The position numbers and the translations under genes were made by a program. Shown piece by piece: positions 43,409 to 52,285 of a stretch of DNA of 64,000 nucleotides (the stretch's first letter is position 1; each line of letters opens with the position of its first letter). The stretch spans positions 6,744 through 70,743 of the forward strand of contig JBKQIY010000144.1 of NCBI GenBank assembly GCA_052148155.1, given 5' to 3'. The DNA is from JBBQER01 sp052148155 (GTDB lineage: Bacteria; Actinomycetota; Acidimicrobiia; IMCC26256; PALSA-610). A model generated the notes under the pieces. The model was given only the letters and a program-made list of their open reading frames with translations, had not been told where the DNA came from and ran no database searches.

Positions 43409-44160
43409 TCCCGTGCCTCGACGTTGACGCAGGCCGCGTCGTCAAAGGCGTGCGGTTCGTCGACATCCGCGACGCTGGCGATCCCGTCGAACTCGCGGCC
43501 CGGTACGACGCCGAAGGCGCCGACGAGCTTGTCTTCCTCGATATCACCGCCTCGTCGGACGATCGAGACACGATGGTGCACGTCGTCGAACGGGTGGCGG
43601 ACCAGGTGTTCATTCCGTTCACCGTGGGCGGCGGAATTCGTACGGTCGAGGACGTCCGGCGCATGTTGCGCGCCGGTGCCGACAAAGTGTCGCTGAACAC
43701 CGCGGCGGTGAACGACGTCGATCTGGTGTCGAGAGCAGCAGACGAGTTCGGAACGCAGTGCATCGTCGTCGCGATCGATGCGCGCCGTCTCCCCACCGAC
43801 GGGCCGGACGTACGCTGGCAGGTCGTCACCCACGGCGGCCGTAGCGAGACGGACCTCGACGCGGTCGAATGGGCGGCGCACGCGTGCGCGCTCGGCGCCG
43901 GCGAATTGTTGGTCACGTCGATGGACCGTGACGGGACGAAGGTCGGCTACGACATCGAGTTGCTGCGCGCGGTGAGCGACGCGGTCGACGTGCCCGTCAT
44001 CGCCAGCGGCGGGGTCGGCACCCTCGAACATCTTTGTGCGGGCGCGACCGAAGGGGCCGCGACCGGCCTGTTGGCTGCGTCGATTTTCCATTTTGGGCAG
44101 TACACGGTGCACGACGCCAAGACCGCGTTGGCTGCGCACGGCCTCACAGTTCGCCCCTGA
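43390..44160 (+). CDS. hisF: imidazole glycerol phosphate synthase, cyclase subunit
   Basis: A 256-residue (beta/alpha)8-barrel partner of HisH. VIPCLDVDAGRVVKG contains the first catalytic Asp (about residue 11), and VVAIDARRL the second (about 130). The phosphate loops are VGGGIRT and ASGGVGT. GTG start, with a 19-base overlap with hisA. Last gene of the six-gene his cluster; hisI is 3.2 kb further on, and hisG/hisE are not in the window. Confidence 0.96.
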   Translation: MLAVRVIPCLDVDAGRVVKGVRFVDIRDAGDPVELAARYDAEGADELVFLDITASSDDRDTMVHVVERVADQVFIPFTVGGGIRTVEDVRRMLRAGADKVSLNTAAVNDVDLVSRAADEFGTQCIVVAIDARRLPTDGPDVRWQVVTHGGRSETDLDAVEWAAHACALGAGELLVTSMDRDGTKVGYDIELLRAVSDAVDVPVIASGGVGTLEHLCAGATEGAATGLLAASIFHFGQYTVHDAKTALAAHGLTVRP

Positions 44161-44258
44161 GCCGACTATCGGTCCAGGTGAGAGCGTTGCATGTCCAGGG
44201 AAGGATCCGGTAACGCGGTCGTAACGAGGAGATGGTTCCCCCCGGAGGCGGGCTGAGG

Positions 44259-44298
44259 TACCGTGACCTGACTGAGTGCCCGGCTCGGCGCCGGGCAC
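44259..44298 (+). promoter_or_regulatory. candidate -10 followed by a leader hairpin
   Basis: TACCGT (44259-44264) is followed 11 bases later by a perfect 8-bp stem, GTGCCCGG (44276-44283) and CCGGGCAC (44291-44298), with a 7-base loop. The stem ends seven bases before the GAAGGAGG ribosome site of the 77-residue protein. A hairpin so placed could stabilise the leader or modulate ribosome access. Confidence 0.4.
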
Positions 44299-44315
44299 GG
44301 AGCGAAGGAGGGCCT

Positions 44316-44549
44316 ATGCCCGAGACACACGCTCTTGCGCACGGTGGTGCGGTCGATGATCACTTCTTCCGCCGCTACCGGGCGCTTCTCGATGCCGAAG
44401 ATTGCGCGTTCGACGAACTCGAACACGCGTACGAGGACGGCGACCGCAGCGCCTTCGACTTCGACTACGAAGCCTGGTGCTCCGCGGTCATCCGCCGAAA
44501 GTCGTTCCTCGAGGGGAACGGTTTCGCGGCGGCACCGATGTTGGCTTAA
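44316..44549 (+). CDS. small acidic protein (77 aa), unknown function
   Basis: A soluble, acidic, aromatic-rich protein: HFFRRYRALLDAEDCAFDELEHAYEDGDRS, then FDFDYEAWCSAVIRRKSFLEGNGF. Two Cys, no signal peptide or membrane helix. The start is well set by GAAGGAGG seven bases upstream, one of the strongest ribosome sites in the window, suggesting high expression. It stands alone, preceded by a leader hairpin and followed by an 11-bp terminator stem. I do not recognise a family. Confidence 0.75.
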   Translation: MPETHALAHGGAVDDHFFRRYRALLDAEDCAFDELEHAYEDGDRSAFDFDYEAWCSAVIRRKSFLEGNGFAAAPMLA

Positions 44550-44575
44550 TCGTCACACCTTCACGGTGTGACGAT
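44549..44575. terminator. bidirectional hairpin between convergent genes
   Basis: A perfect 11-bp stem, ATCGTCACACC and GGTGTGACGAT, with loop TTCAC. It begins on the last base of the 77-residue gene's TAA and includes the stop of the convergent hydrolase gene, so it can serve both strands. There is no long T-tract, as is usual at high GC. Confidence 0.65.
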
Positions 44576-45196
44576 GCGGGCGATACCGGCCAGCGTCTCG
44601 GTGACGACGCGGTCGGTCCGACCGACGAAGAAGTGACTGGCGCCGGGAACAATCGCGACGGTGGTCGCAGTCCAGCCCGCCACCGCTTCTTCAACGTCGG
44701 CGGGCGCTCGGAACTCGTCGTTCGCGGCCAGCACAAGATGTTTGGGGCGTACGTCGGACGCCGCGAAATACGTCGGCCAGAATCGCAACGGCGGCGCGAT
44801 CGCGACCCACCCTGCGACGCGGGGATCGACGACCGTCAACGACACATCTGCGCCGAACGACCAGCCGACGAGCGCGATCGGCAACCCCGCGACCGCGTCG
44901 GCCATCGTCGCGACCGCGGCGAGCGCATCGAGTTGTTCGCCTTCACCGTCGGCGTAGGTGCCGGTGCTGGCCTCGACGCCCCTAAAGTTGAACCGAAGGC
45001 ACGCGAAACCCGCGGCCGACAATTCCGCGAACAGCACCGAGATGACGAGGCTGCGCATCGTGCCGCCGTATTGCGGATGCGGATGGCACAGCACGATCCC
45101 CGCTCGGGGCGTGGCGTGGTCGCCCAACGTCAGTTCCGCTTCGAGTGCCGGCCCGTCATCGGTTTGGATGATGAGGTCGCGCGCGTCCGTGCTCAC
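44561..45196 (-). CDS. alpha/beta hydrolase (dienelactone hydrolase-like)
   Basis: A 211-residue alpha/beta-hydrolase. VLCHPHPQYGGTM after strand 3 and the nucleophile elbow GWSFGAD (Ser) are typical of the small YfhR/DUF-type hydrolases that begin with a CHPHPxxGG motif. The catalytic His is probably in PGASHFFVG, the Asp in the AANDEF region. Substrate unknown. The GTG start overlaps the oligopeptidase B stop (GTGA), so the two hydrolases are co-translated. Confidence 0.87.
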   Translation of the reverse strand: MSTDARDLIIQTDDGPALEAELTLGDHATPRAGIVLCHPHPQYGGTMRSLVISVLFAELSAAGFACLRFNFRGVEASTGTYADGEGEQLDALAAVATMADAVAGLPIALVGWSFGADVSLTVVDPRVAGWVAIAPPLRFWPTYFAASDVRPKHLVLAANDEFRAPADVEEAVAGWTATTVAIVPGASHFFVGRTDRVVTETLAGIARIVTP

Positions 45197-47256
45197 GCCT
45201 GCACTCCGACCGTCGAGCACACGAACGCGAGGATCGCAGCCTCGTCACGCCACGCGTCGTAACGACCGGACGGACCGCTGTGACCCGCTCCCATCTCGGT
45301 ACGCAAGAGGATCGGTTTGTCGGAAGTGGTGTGGACGCGAAGCTTGGCGACCCATTTCGCGGGCTCCCAATACTGCACGCGCGGATCGTTGAGGCCGGTC
45401 GTCACGAACATCGCGGGATACGGACGCGCGTCAACGTTGTCGTACGGCGAGTACGCCTTCATCCGGGCGTACGCGTCGGGCTCGTGCGGATCGCCCCACT
45501 CTTCCCATTCGGTAATCGTGAGGGGCAGGTCGGCATCAAGCATCGTCGTGACGACGTCGACGAACGGTACCTCGGCAACGATCGCCGCGAACAGGTCGGG
45601 CCGCAAGTTCGCCACCGCGCCCATGAGCAGGCCGCCTGCGCTCCCTCCTCGGGCGACGAGGCGAGACGGTGTCGTAAAGCCGTGCTCGATCAGCGTCTGC
45701 GCGCACGCGACGAAGTCGCTGAACGTATTCGCCTTGTGTTCCAGACGGCCAGCTTCGTACCACGCACGTCCGAGTTCGCCGCCGCCCCGCACGTGTGCGA
45801 TCGCGCAGACGAAGCCCCGATCGAGCAGCGACACACGTGACGCACGGAACGCCGGGTCGCTGGAATGCTCATAGGCGCCGTAGCCGCCGAGCAGCGCGGG
45901 GGCGCGACCGTCGAGGACGACGTCGCGCCGATGCACGACCGAGATCGGCACGAGGACACCGTCGGGGGCGGTCGCCCACAGACGCACCGACGTGTACAAG
46001 GTCGGGTCATAGCCACCGAGGACCGGTTGGACTCTGACCACGGTCGAGGTCGCGAGGTGGGGGTCGTAGTCGAGGTCGGTCACGGGGGCGATCAACGACG
46101 TGTAGCCGTAACGCACGACGTGGGTGTCGTATTCGGGGTTCGGTCCGAGCCATATGCTGTACACAGGATCGGAGACCGGCACCACCGTGTCGGATTCTTC
46201 GTCGAGGCGAAGGACGCGCAGCCGGTCGAGGCCGTCGGCGCGTTCGCTCAACACGAGATGTTCGACGAAGGCGTTGACCGCGTCGAGCCGGACGTCGTTG
46301 CGCGGCGACAGCACATCGACCCAGTTGACGCGGGCCGGATCGGCGACCGGTGCTGCGACCAACTTGAAGTTGCGTGCGCCGTCGCCGTTGGTGACGATGA
46401 GGAACCGGTCGTGGTCGCGTTCGTTCCAATGATGCTCGACCGTATATTCGTGTTCGTGCTCGCGGGCGGCGACGAGCGTCGGGGGTTGAGTGGGGTCGTC
46501 GGTCGGAACGAACCATGTTTCCGACGTCAGTTTCGACGACGAGTCGATCAGGACAAAGCGGCCAGATCGTGTGCGTCCAATGTCGATGAAGAAGCGTTCG
46601 TCGTCCTCGCGGTACACGAGCGCGTCGTCAGACGTTGATGTTCCGAGCGTGTGACGCCACACCTCGTTCGGGCGCATCGCGTCGTCGGGCCGGACGTAGA
46701 AACACACCTCCGCGCGGTCGGCCCACGCGAGCCCGTAGGTGACGTCCTCGACGACATCGGCGAGGTCGGCGCCGGTGTCGAGGTCGCGGAACCGCAGCGT
46801 GTACCGCTCGGCTCCCGAGAGGTCGGTCGTGTAGGCAAGGAGTCGGTGGTCGGGAGATATTTCGAACCCGCCCAACGAGAAATAGTCGTTCCCGGAGGCG
46901 AGCACGTTCTCGTCGAGCAGGAGCTGGTCGGCGCCTCCCGTACGGGGCCGGCGGTAGTGCATCGCGTACTGCAGTCCCTCGACGGTACGAGAGAAGTAGC
47001 TCCAGTCGCCGTGCGGGACGGGAGCCGAATCATCGGATTCTTGGACTCGCGTTCGGATCTCACCGTAGATGCGTTCGCGCAGCTCGGCCACGGGTGCGAG
47101 CACGGCTTCGGCGTAGGCGTTTTCGGCTTCGAGGTAGACGCGGACGCCAGGATCGTCGCGGTCGCGCAACCAATACCAGTCGTCCACGCGTTCGTCGCCG
47201 TGCAAGGAAAGCACGTGCGGGCGCCGGGGCGCTTGCGGCGGCGTCGGCGGACCCAT
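45193..47256 (-). CDS. ptrB: oligopeptidase B (S9 prolyl oligopeptidase family)
   Basis: A 687-residue cytosolic serine peptidase, the same length as E. coli oligopeptidase B, which cleaves short peptides after Arg/Lys. An N-terminal seven-bladed propeller (residues about 75-400) begins after VDDWYWLRDRDDP. The catalytic domain has LLGGYGAYEHSSDP, HVRGGGELGRAWYEAGRL, nucleophile Ser in ARGGSAGGLLMG, Asp in VTTGLNDPRV and His in EMGAGHSGPSGRY. The ATG is the first in frame that gives the family start. The longer frame upstream overlaps hisI antisense and is not used. Confidence 0.93.
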   Translation of the reverse strand: MGPPTPPQAPRRPHVLSLHGDERVDDWYWLRDRDDPGVRVYLEAENAYAEAVLAPVAELRERIYGEIRTRVQESDDSAPVPHGDWSYFSRTVEGLQYAMHYRRPRTGGADQLLLDENVLASGNDYFSLGGFEISPDHRLLAYTTDLSGAERYTLRFRDLDTGADLADVVEDVTYGLAWADRAEVCFYVRPDDAMRPNEVWRHTLGTSTSDDALVYREDDERFFIDIGRTRSGRFVLIDSSSKLTSETWFVPTDDPTQPPTLVAAREHEHEYTVEHHWNERDHDRFLIVTNGDGARNFKLVAAPVADPARVNWVDVLSPRNDVRLDAVNAFVEHLVLSERADGLDRLRVLRLDEESDTVVPVSDPVYSIWLGPNPEYDTHVVRYGYTSLIAPVTDLDYDPHLATSTVVRVQPVLGGYDPTLYTSVRLWATAPDGVLVPISVVHRRDVVLDGRAPALLGGYGAYEHSSDPAFRASRVSLLDRGFVCAIAHVRGGGELGRAWYEAGRLEHKANTFSDFVACAQTLIEHGFTTPSRLVARGGSAGGLLMGAVANLRPDLFAAIVAEVPFVDVVTTMLDADLPLTITEWEEWGDPHEPDAYARMKAYSPYDNVDARPYPAMFVTTGLNDPRVQYWEPAKWVAKLRVHTTSDKPILLRTEMGAGHSGPSGRYDAWRDEAAILAFVCSTVGVQA

Positions 47257-47299
47257 CAGCGAAGAGCCTAAACGCCGGTCGGGGACCTCCACAGCCCGG

Positions 47300-47305
47300 T
47301 ACGAT
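47300..47305 (+). promoter_or_regulatory. candidate -10 (TACGAT) for leaderless hisI-trpE
   Basis: TACGAT ends eight bases before the hisI ATG, with no Shine-Dalgarno, consistent with transcription starting at or very near the ATG. The same hexamer precedes hisD. Confidence 0.5.
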
Positions 47306-47313
47306 TTGCGTCG

Positions 47314-47697
47314 ATGTCTGCGCAGACGACCACGCCGATCCCGTACACCGCCGAGGAGCTCGATGCCGTCTCGTACGACGCCAAGGGATTGGTCCCGGCG
47401 ATCGTGCAGGAGGCCGGCACCCACGACGTGCTCATGGTGGGGTGGATGAATCGCGAGGCGCTGGAACGCACGTTGCAGACCGGACGCACGTGGTTCTGGA
47501 GCCGCAGCCGCCAGGAGTACTGGTGCAAAGGTGAATCGTCGGGCGATCGGCAGTACGTACGCGACGCACGCTACGACTGCGACATGGACGTGTTGTTGTT
47601 CGTCGTCGAACAGGCCGGACGGGGAGCGTGCCACACCGGCCAACATTCCTGTTTCTTTCGCGCGTTCGGTGACGGGTCGGCCCCCGGCCCAGTGTGA
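47314..47697 (+). CDS. hisI: phosphoribosyl-AMP cyclohydrolase
   Basis: A 127-residue monofunctional HisI (no HisE domain). VLMVGWMNREALERTLQTG and FWSRSRQEYWCKGE are signatures. The metal/zinc ligands lie in DARYDCDMDVLL and the C-terminal GACHTGQHSCFFR, which supply the three Cys and Asp residues. Separated from the main his cluster by three genes and coupled to trpE by a GTGA overlap, so histidine and tryptophan genes share one transcript here. Confidence 0.95.
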   Translation: MSAQTTTPIPYTAEELDAVSYDAKGLVPAIVQEAGTHDVLMVGWMNREALERTLQTGRTWFWSRSRQEYWCKGESSGDRQYVRDARYDCDMDVLLFVVEQAGRGACHTGQHSCFFRAFGDGSAPGPV

Positions 47698-49220
47698 ACA
47701 GCGGTTCGGCGACAGTTCACCCCACGTTCGAGACGTTCGCGGCTCAAGCGCGGGACTACACCGTCGTGCCGGTATGGCGCGAAGTGCTCGCCGATCTCGA
47801 GACGCCGCTGTCGGCGTTCATGAAGTTGGTCGGCGACCGCGAAGGTTTCCTGCTCGAGTCGGTCGAGCATGCCGAACGGTGGGGTCGTTTCTCGTTCCTG
47901 GGTCGCGACCCGGCGCTCACGTTCGTCGCTCGCGGACGTCACCTCGAATGGATCGGAGGTGGTCCACCGCCTGATGTGCCTTCCGAGCAGGGGACACTCG
48001 CGGCGCTCGATGCGCTCCTCAAGCGATACCGTGCGCCCGCGCAGCCCGAGTTGCCGCCCTTTCACGGCGGGATCGTCGGATGGATCGGCTATGACACGGT
48101 CCGAGAGATCGAACGCCTTCCCGACGTCCCCCACGATGACCTCGGCCTCCCCGACGCGGTGTGTTCCCTCGCCGGACATGTCGCCGCGTTCGACCACTTT
48201 CGCCAACGCTTGTTCCTGATCGAGAACGTGTACCCCGAGCCGGGCTGCGACGAACCGACGCTGCGCCGCTACTACGACACGGCAGTCGGTCGGCTTTCCG
48301 ACGCGGTCGACGACCTCGGAATGCCCCTCGCGTACGTTCCGGCCGTCCCACCGGCCGACGAGCTCGCCGAAATCCCGACGGTCCGGGCCAATGTCAGTGA
48401 CGCACAATGGACCGCGGCGGTCGAAGCCGCCAAGGAGCACATCCTCGAAGGCGACATTTTCCAGGTCGTCCTCGCCCAACGATTCGATCTGGTGGAACCG
48501 GTCGATCCGTTCTCGGTGTATCGGGTGCTGCGCCTGGTGAACCCGTCGCCGTACATGTACTTCTTACGTCATCCCGAAGCGACCCTGGTCGGGTCGTCAC
48601 CGGAACCGATGGTGCAGGTACTCGGCGGGCGGGTGATCAGCCGTCCGATTGCGGGGACTCGACGGCGCGGGCGAACACCCGAACATGACCAACGTCTCGC
48701 AGCCGAGCTGGTGGAGCATCCCAAAGAACGTGCCGAACATGTGATGCTGGTCGACCTGGCCCGCAACGACGTCGGCCGCGTCGTGCGATTTGGCAGCGAA
48801 CGGGTAGAAGAGTTGATGACCCTCGAACGCTATTCGCACGTGATGCACCTCACGAGTCAGGTCGCGGGCGAGCTCGCCTCGGATCACGGTCCGATCGACG
48901 TGCTCCGGGCGACGTTCCCCGCGGGCACCGTGAGCGGCGCACCCAAGGTTCGGGCGATGGAAATCATCGACGAACTGGAACCGACGAAGCGGGGCCCCTA
49001 CGCCGGCGTTGTCGGCTACGTCGACTTCTCGGGCAATCTCGACACTGCGATCGCCATTCGGACCATGGTCTGGCGCGACGGCCAGGCCACGCTCCAGGCG
49101 GGAGCCGGGATCGTTGCCGACTCCGAACCTGACGACGAGGCCCTGGAATGCCGCAACAAGGCCCGGGCGTTGTTGACCGCGGCCGCGGCGGCCGCCCGAC
49201 TGGACCGAAACGAGGATTGA
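47694..49220 (+). CDS. trpE: anthranilate synthase component I
   Basis: A 508-residue chorismate-utilising enzyme making anthranilate with ammonia from TrpG. The C-terminal domain shows VVLAQRFDL, PSPYMYFLRH, GSSPEPMVQV, RPIAGTRRRG, VDLARNDVGRV and PAGTVSGAPKVRAMEIID, the usual active-site and Mg-binding segments. The N-terminal domain includes FLLESVEHAERWGRFSF, with the Ser-type tryptophan feedback site probable there. GTG start overlapping hisI. trpG is not in the window. Confidence 0.95.
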   Translation: MNSGSATVHPTFETFAAQARDYTVVPVWREVLADLETPLSAFMKLVGDREGFLLESVEHAERWGRFSFLGRDPALTFVARGRHLEWIGGGPPPDVPSEQGTLAALDALLKRYRAPAQPELPPFHGGIVGWIGYDTVREIERLPDVPHDDLGLPDAVCSLAGHVAAFDHFRQRLFLIENVYPEPGCDEPTLRRYYDTAVGRLSDAVDDLGMPLAYVPAVPPADELAEIPTVRANVSDAQWTAAVEAAKEHILEGDIFQVVLAQRFDLVEPVDPFSVYRVLRLVNPSPYMYFLRHPEATLVGSSPEPMVQVLGGRVISRPIAGTRRRGRTPEHDQRLAAELVEHPKERAEHVMLVDLARNDVGRVVRFGSERVEELMTLERYSHVMHLTSQVAGELASDHGPIDVLRATFPAGTVSGAPKVRAMEIIDELEPTKRGPYAGVVGYVDFSGNLDTAIAIRTMVWRDGQATLQAGAGIVADSEPDDEALECRNKARALLTAAAAAARLDRNED

Positions 49221-49226
49221 TCTCGT

Positions 49227-50093
49227 ATGACGCAGACATTTGTGTCGCGGGTGGACCGGGATGCGGTATTCGTCTCAGGTCCGGACGCGACGTCCTTTTT
49301 GCAAAGTCTCCTTTCGCAGGACCTCGACCCGGTCGTGGTGGGTGACAGCAGCCATGCGCTGCTGCTCCAGCCGCAGGGAAAGCTTGTCGTCGACCTGCGC
49401 GCAGTGCACGTACTCGCCGAGCAGTGGTGTTGCATCTGCGAAGCCGGCTTCGGGTCTGCACTCGTGCAGGGACTGAAACGATTTCGCATTCGCGTGAAGG
49501 TGGAGATCGAAGATCGTTCGGCGCTGACGGAAACGGTCGCGGTGCGCGGACCCGACGCGGCGGCGCTGGTCGCTTCTGTCGTCGATCCGGACGCCCTGAT
49601 TGTCGCTCGTGCCGACTGGCCGACCGGCCCGGGCGTTGAAGTGTTGTGCGAGCCGTCCGCCGCGGCCCTCATCAGCCGCCTCGTCGAAGCCGGCGCGGTC
49701 GAGATCGATGAGGCCGCGTTCGAGGCGTTACGGGTCGAAGCCGGCATACCCCGTCAAGGTTTCGACATCGACGACACCACGATCGCGCAAGAAGCATTTC
49801 TCGAACGCGACGCCGTGTCGTTCACCAAAGGCTGCTTCCTCGGTCAGGAACTGGTGTGCCGGATCGACAGTCGTGGTCACGTCAACCGGCTGCTCCGCCG
49901 GTTACGGGCGACGGCGTCGCTCACGCGCGGCTCGACGGTCGTTGCCGACGGCAAGGAGGTCGGCCAGGTCACCAGCGTTGCCGGGAGCGTGGCGCTCGCC
50001 ACCATCCGCCGACAGGTCGAACCGGGCGTCGAGGTGCTGGTCCGGACAGCATCGGGAGATGTCTGCGCGCGCGTCGAGGCGGTCGACGTTTGA
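49227..50093 (+). CDS. ygfZ: folate-binding protein YgfZ
   Basis: A 288-residue GcvT-like protein that assists Fe-S cluster enzyme maturation. The diagnostic KGCFLGQE motif near residue 205 carries the functional Cys of YgfZ, and AFEALRVEAGIPRQGFDI precedes it as in the family. ATG start six bases after trpE, so probably co-transcribed with hisI-trpE. It ends three bases from the convergent histidine kinase gene. Confidence 0.92.
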   Translation: MTQTFVSRVDRDAVFVSGPDATSFLQSLLSQDLDPVVVGDSSHALLLQPQGKLVVDLRAVHVLAEQWCCICEAGFGSALVQGLKRFRIRVKVEIEDRSALTETVAVRGPDAAALVASVVDPDALIVARADWPTGPGVEVLCEPSAAALISRLVEAGAVEIDEAAFEALRVEAGIPRQGFDIDDTTIAQEAFLERDAVSFTKGCFLGQELVCRIDSRGHVNRLLRRLRATASLTRGSTVVADGKEVGQVTSVAGSVALATIRRQVEPGVEVLVRTASGDVCARVEAVDV

Positions 50094-50096
50094 TCG

Positions 50097-51569
50097 CTAC
50101 GACAAGGACGCTTCCGCCGCGATGTGGGCGGTGTGGCTCGGCAGACGCACGATGAAACGGGTTCCGCCTTCGGGAAGTGCTTCGACGGTCGCGACACCGC
50201 CCATCGCGGTGGCGAGCTGGCGCACGATCGCCAACCCGAGCCCAGTCCCGACCGATCGTCCGGGTGTGGAACGTACCGTGTAGAGCCGATCGAAGACGTG
50301 CGCGACGTCGTCGGCAGGAATTCCGGGGCCGTCGTCGGTGACGGTGATCTCGTTGTGGTCGGCGTCGACCATGTTGGCCGACACGTCGATGCTTGAGGCC
50401 GCGTACTTCAACGCGTTTTCGACAAGGTTGGCGACAATTTGCGCCAACCGTTCGGGATCGAGCGCGACGGGGAGCGCGGCGCTGCTCGACGACCGCAGCC
50501 GCAGGCCGAGCGCCTGCGCCTGGGGCGCGAACGCTTCGGCGGCGTCGGTGACGATCTCCGCCAGATCGCACGGGCGCGACTTGAGGGAGAACTCGCGACT
50601 ATCAAGTTTCGACAGGTCGAGGAGATCGTGCACGAGTCGTTCGAGCCGGCGCGCTTCGGCACCGATCACGGTGGCTGCCCGTTTCCGCGCGTCGGGTTCG
50701 GCGTCTTCGAGGGTGCCGTCGGCGAGCGCCTCGGCGTAGCCGCGTATCGACGTGAGCGGTGTCCGAAGGTCGTGCGAGATGGACAGGAGAAACGCCCGTT
50801 GACTGCCGCGAGAGCGTTCGAGTTGCGACGCCATCTCGTTCAAGGTGCCGCCGAGTGCGGCGAGCTCGCCGTCGGTGCCGGGCGGAACGTCGGCCCGGGC
50901 CGCAAGATCTCCCGACGCGAGCTGAGCCGCGGCACGTTCGATCTCGCGGATCGGGCGGGTCAACCTTCGCGCGAGCGCGACCGCCACGACGATGGCTAAG
51001 CACAACATGAGGAGCCCAGCGACGAGGAGGAGGGGCAGCGCGTCGGACAAGACCGTCGTTTCGACGCCGTCGGTTGCGACAACGACGAGGAGCTGGCGGC
51101 GGATGGGCAGCGAACGGGCGGGGAGCGCGAGGAACACGGTGTTGCCGCGTCGGCCGCTGACGTCTTGCCCGTCGAGCAGTTGTTGCGGGTCGAGGTCAGA
51201 TGGTTGCAGCGACGACGGCAGCGAGAAGACGGGACGTACACCGATGTTGGTGACCGTTCCGGCGGGGGAGACGAGCACGGCACTCATGTCGGTGATGCGC
51301 AGGCCCGCGCGGAGGTCGGTTTTGAGCCCGGCCAGTCCGGCGAGCAGCCCGGATCCGCGCAGCCCGGAGTCGACCGCGAGGCTCGCGACCAATGGCCTCA
51401 GTTCGGCGGTGCGCGACCGCAGGTTCGCGAGCGCGTTCTGCTGCAGTTCCCGTCGCACGAGTACATAGCTGGTCGCGTAGGAGAGCCCGAGCACAACCGC
51501 GGCGACTGCGACGATCGCTGCGACGAGCCGTGCCGTGAGCGTGCGACGTCGACGTCGCTCGCCGCTCAC
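50097..51569 (-). CDS. membrane sensor histidine kinase
   Basis: A 490-residue kinase. Transmembrane helix 1 at about 12-34 (LVAAIVAVAAVVLGLSYATSY), an extracytoplasmic sensor of about 140 residues, then helix 2 at about 170-190 (ALPLLLVAGLLMLCLAIVVAVAL). HAMP follows, then HisKA with the phospho-His in ISHDLRTPLTS, and HATPase with NLVENALKYA, DDGPGIP and GTGLGLAIV. The GTG start overlaps the response-regulator stop (GTGA). It pairs with that regulator; the stimulus cannot be read from the sensor domain. Confidence 0.93.
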   Translation of the reverse strand: MSGERRRRRTLTARLVAAIVAVAAVVLGLSYATSYVLVRRELQQNALANLRSRTAELRPLVASLAVDSGLRGSGLLAGLAGLKTDLRAGLRITDMSAVLVSPAGTVTNIGVRPVFSLPSSLQPSDLDPQQLLDGQDVSGRRGNTVFLALPARSLPIRRQLLVVVATDGVETTVLSDALPLLLVAGLLMLCLAIVVAVALARRLTRPIREIERAAAQLASGDLAARADVPPGTDGELAALGGTLNEMASQLERSRGSQRAFLLSISHDLRTPLTSIRGYAEALADGTLEDAEPDARKRAATVIGAEARRLERLVHDLLDLSKLDSREFSLKSRPCDLAEIVTDAAEAFAPQAQALGLRLRSSSSAALPVALDPERLAQIVANLVENALKYAASSIDVSANMVDADHNEITVTDDGPGIPADDVAHVFDRLYTVRSTPGRSVGTGLGLAIVRQLATAMGGVATVEALPEGGTRFIVRLPSHTAHIAAEASLS

Positions 51570-52237
51570 GCCGGTTCGAGGCGATAGCCGACGCCCCGCA
51601 CGGTGTCGATACGGACCGTGCCGTCGAGCTTCTTGCGAACCTGGGCGAGATGCACGTCGACGGTTCGAGCGTCGCCGAACCAGTCGTAGCCCCATACGCT
51701 GTCGAGGATCTGTTGGCGGCTCAGGGCCAGGCCGGGGCGTTCCGCCAGGAACCGGAACAGCTCGAACTCTTTGGTGGTGAACGCGACCGGCGTGTCGTGT
51801 ACACGGACCTCGCGTCGGCCCATGTCGATCGTCGCGGCGCCGACCTGGAGGATCTCCGCCGCGGCCGGACCGTCGGTGCGACGCAGGACCGCCTTGACCC
51901 GGGCGACGAGCTCGACCGGCGAGAAAGGTTTCGTGACGTAGTCGTCGGCGCCGAGCTCGAGGCCGAGCACCCGGTCGATCTCGCTGTCGCGTGCGGTCAG
52001 AAAGATGACCGGAATCGTCGACGTCTGACGGAGCCGGCGGCACACTTCGAGCCCGTCGACGTCGGGCAGACCGACGTCGAGGACAACCAGCCGCGGTCGG
52101 TGTTCGCCGACCGCCCGCACGCCGTCCTCGCCGGTGGTTGCCTTCACCACCCGAAACCCTTCGCGGGCGAGGTAGAGCTCGATCAGGTCGGCGATGTTCG
52201 GTTCGTCGTCGACGACGAGAATGGTCCCGCGTTCCAT
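51566..52237 (-). CDS. OmpR-family response regulator
   Basis: A 223-residue regulator: receiver domain with ILVVDDEPNIADL, phospho-Asp in LVVLDVGLPDVDG and Lys in YVTKPFSPVEL; winged-helix domain with FTTKEFELFRFLAERPG, ending in RIDTVRGVGYRLEPA. First gene of a two-gene operon with the kinase. The ATG at 52237 opens directly with the receiver; the next gene upstream is GH1 beta-glucosidase, 48 bases away on the same strand, so read-through from it is possible. Confidence 0.94.
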   Translation of the reverse strand: MERGTILVVDDEPNIADLIELYLAREGFRVVKATTGEDGVRAVGEHRPRLVVLDVGLPDVDGLEVCRRLRQTSTIPVIFLTARDSEIDRVLGLELGADDYVTKPFSPVELVARVKAVLRRTDGPAAAEILQVGAATIDMGRREVRVHDTPVAFTTKEFELFRFLAERPGLALSRQQILDSVWGYDWFGDARTVDVHLAQVRKKLDGTVRIDTVRGVGYRLEPA

Positions 52238-52285
52238 ATGCCTTCAATCGTCGCATCCGAACGCCGGATGAAGGTGAGCGTTGTG

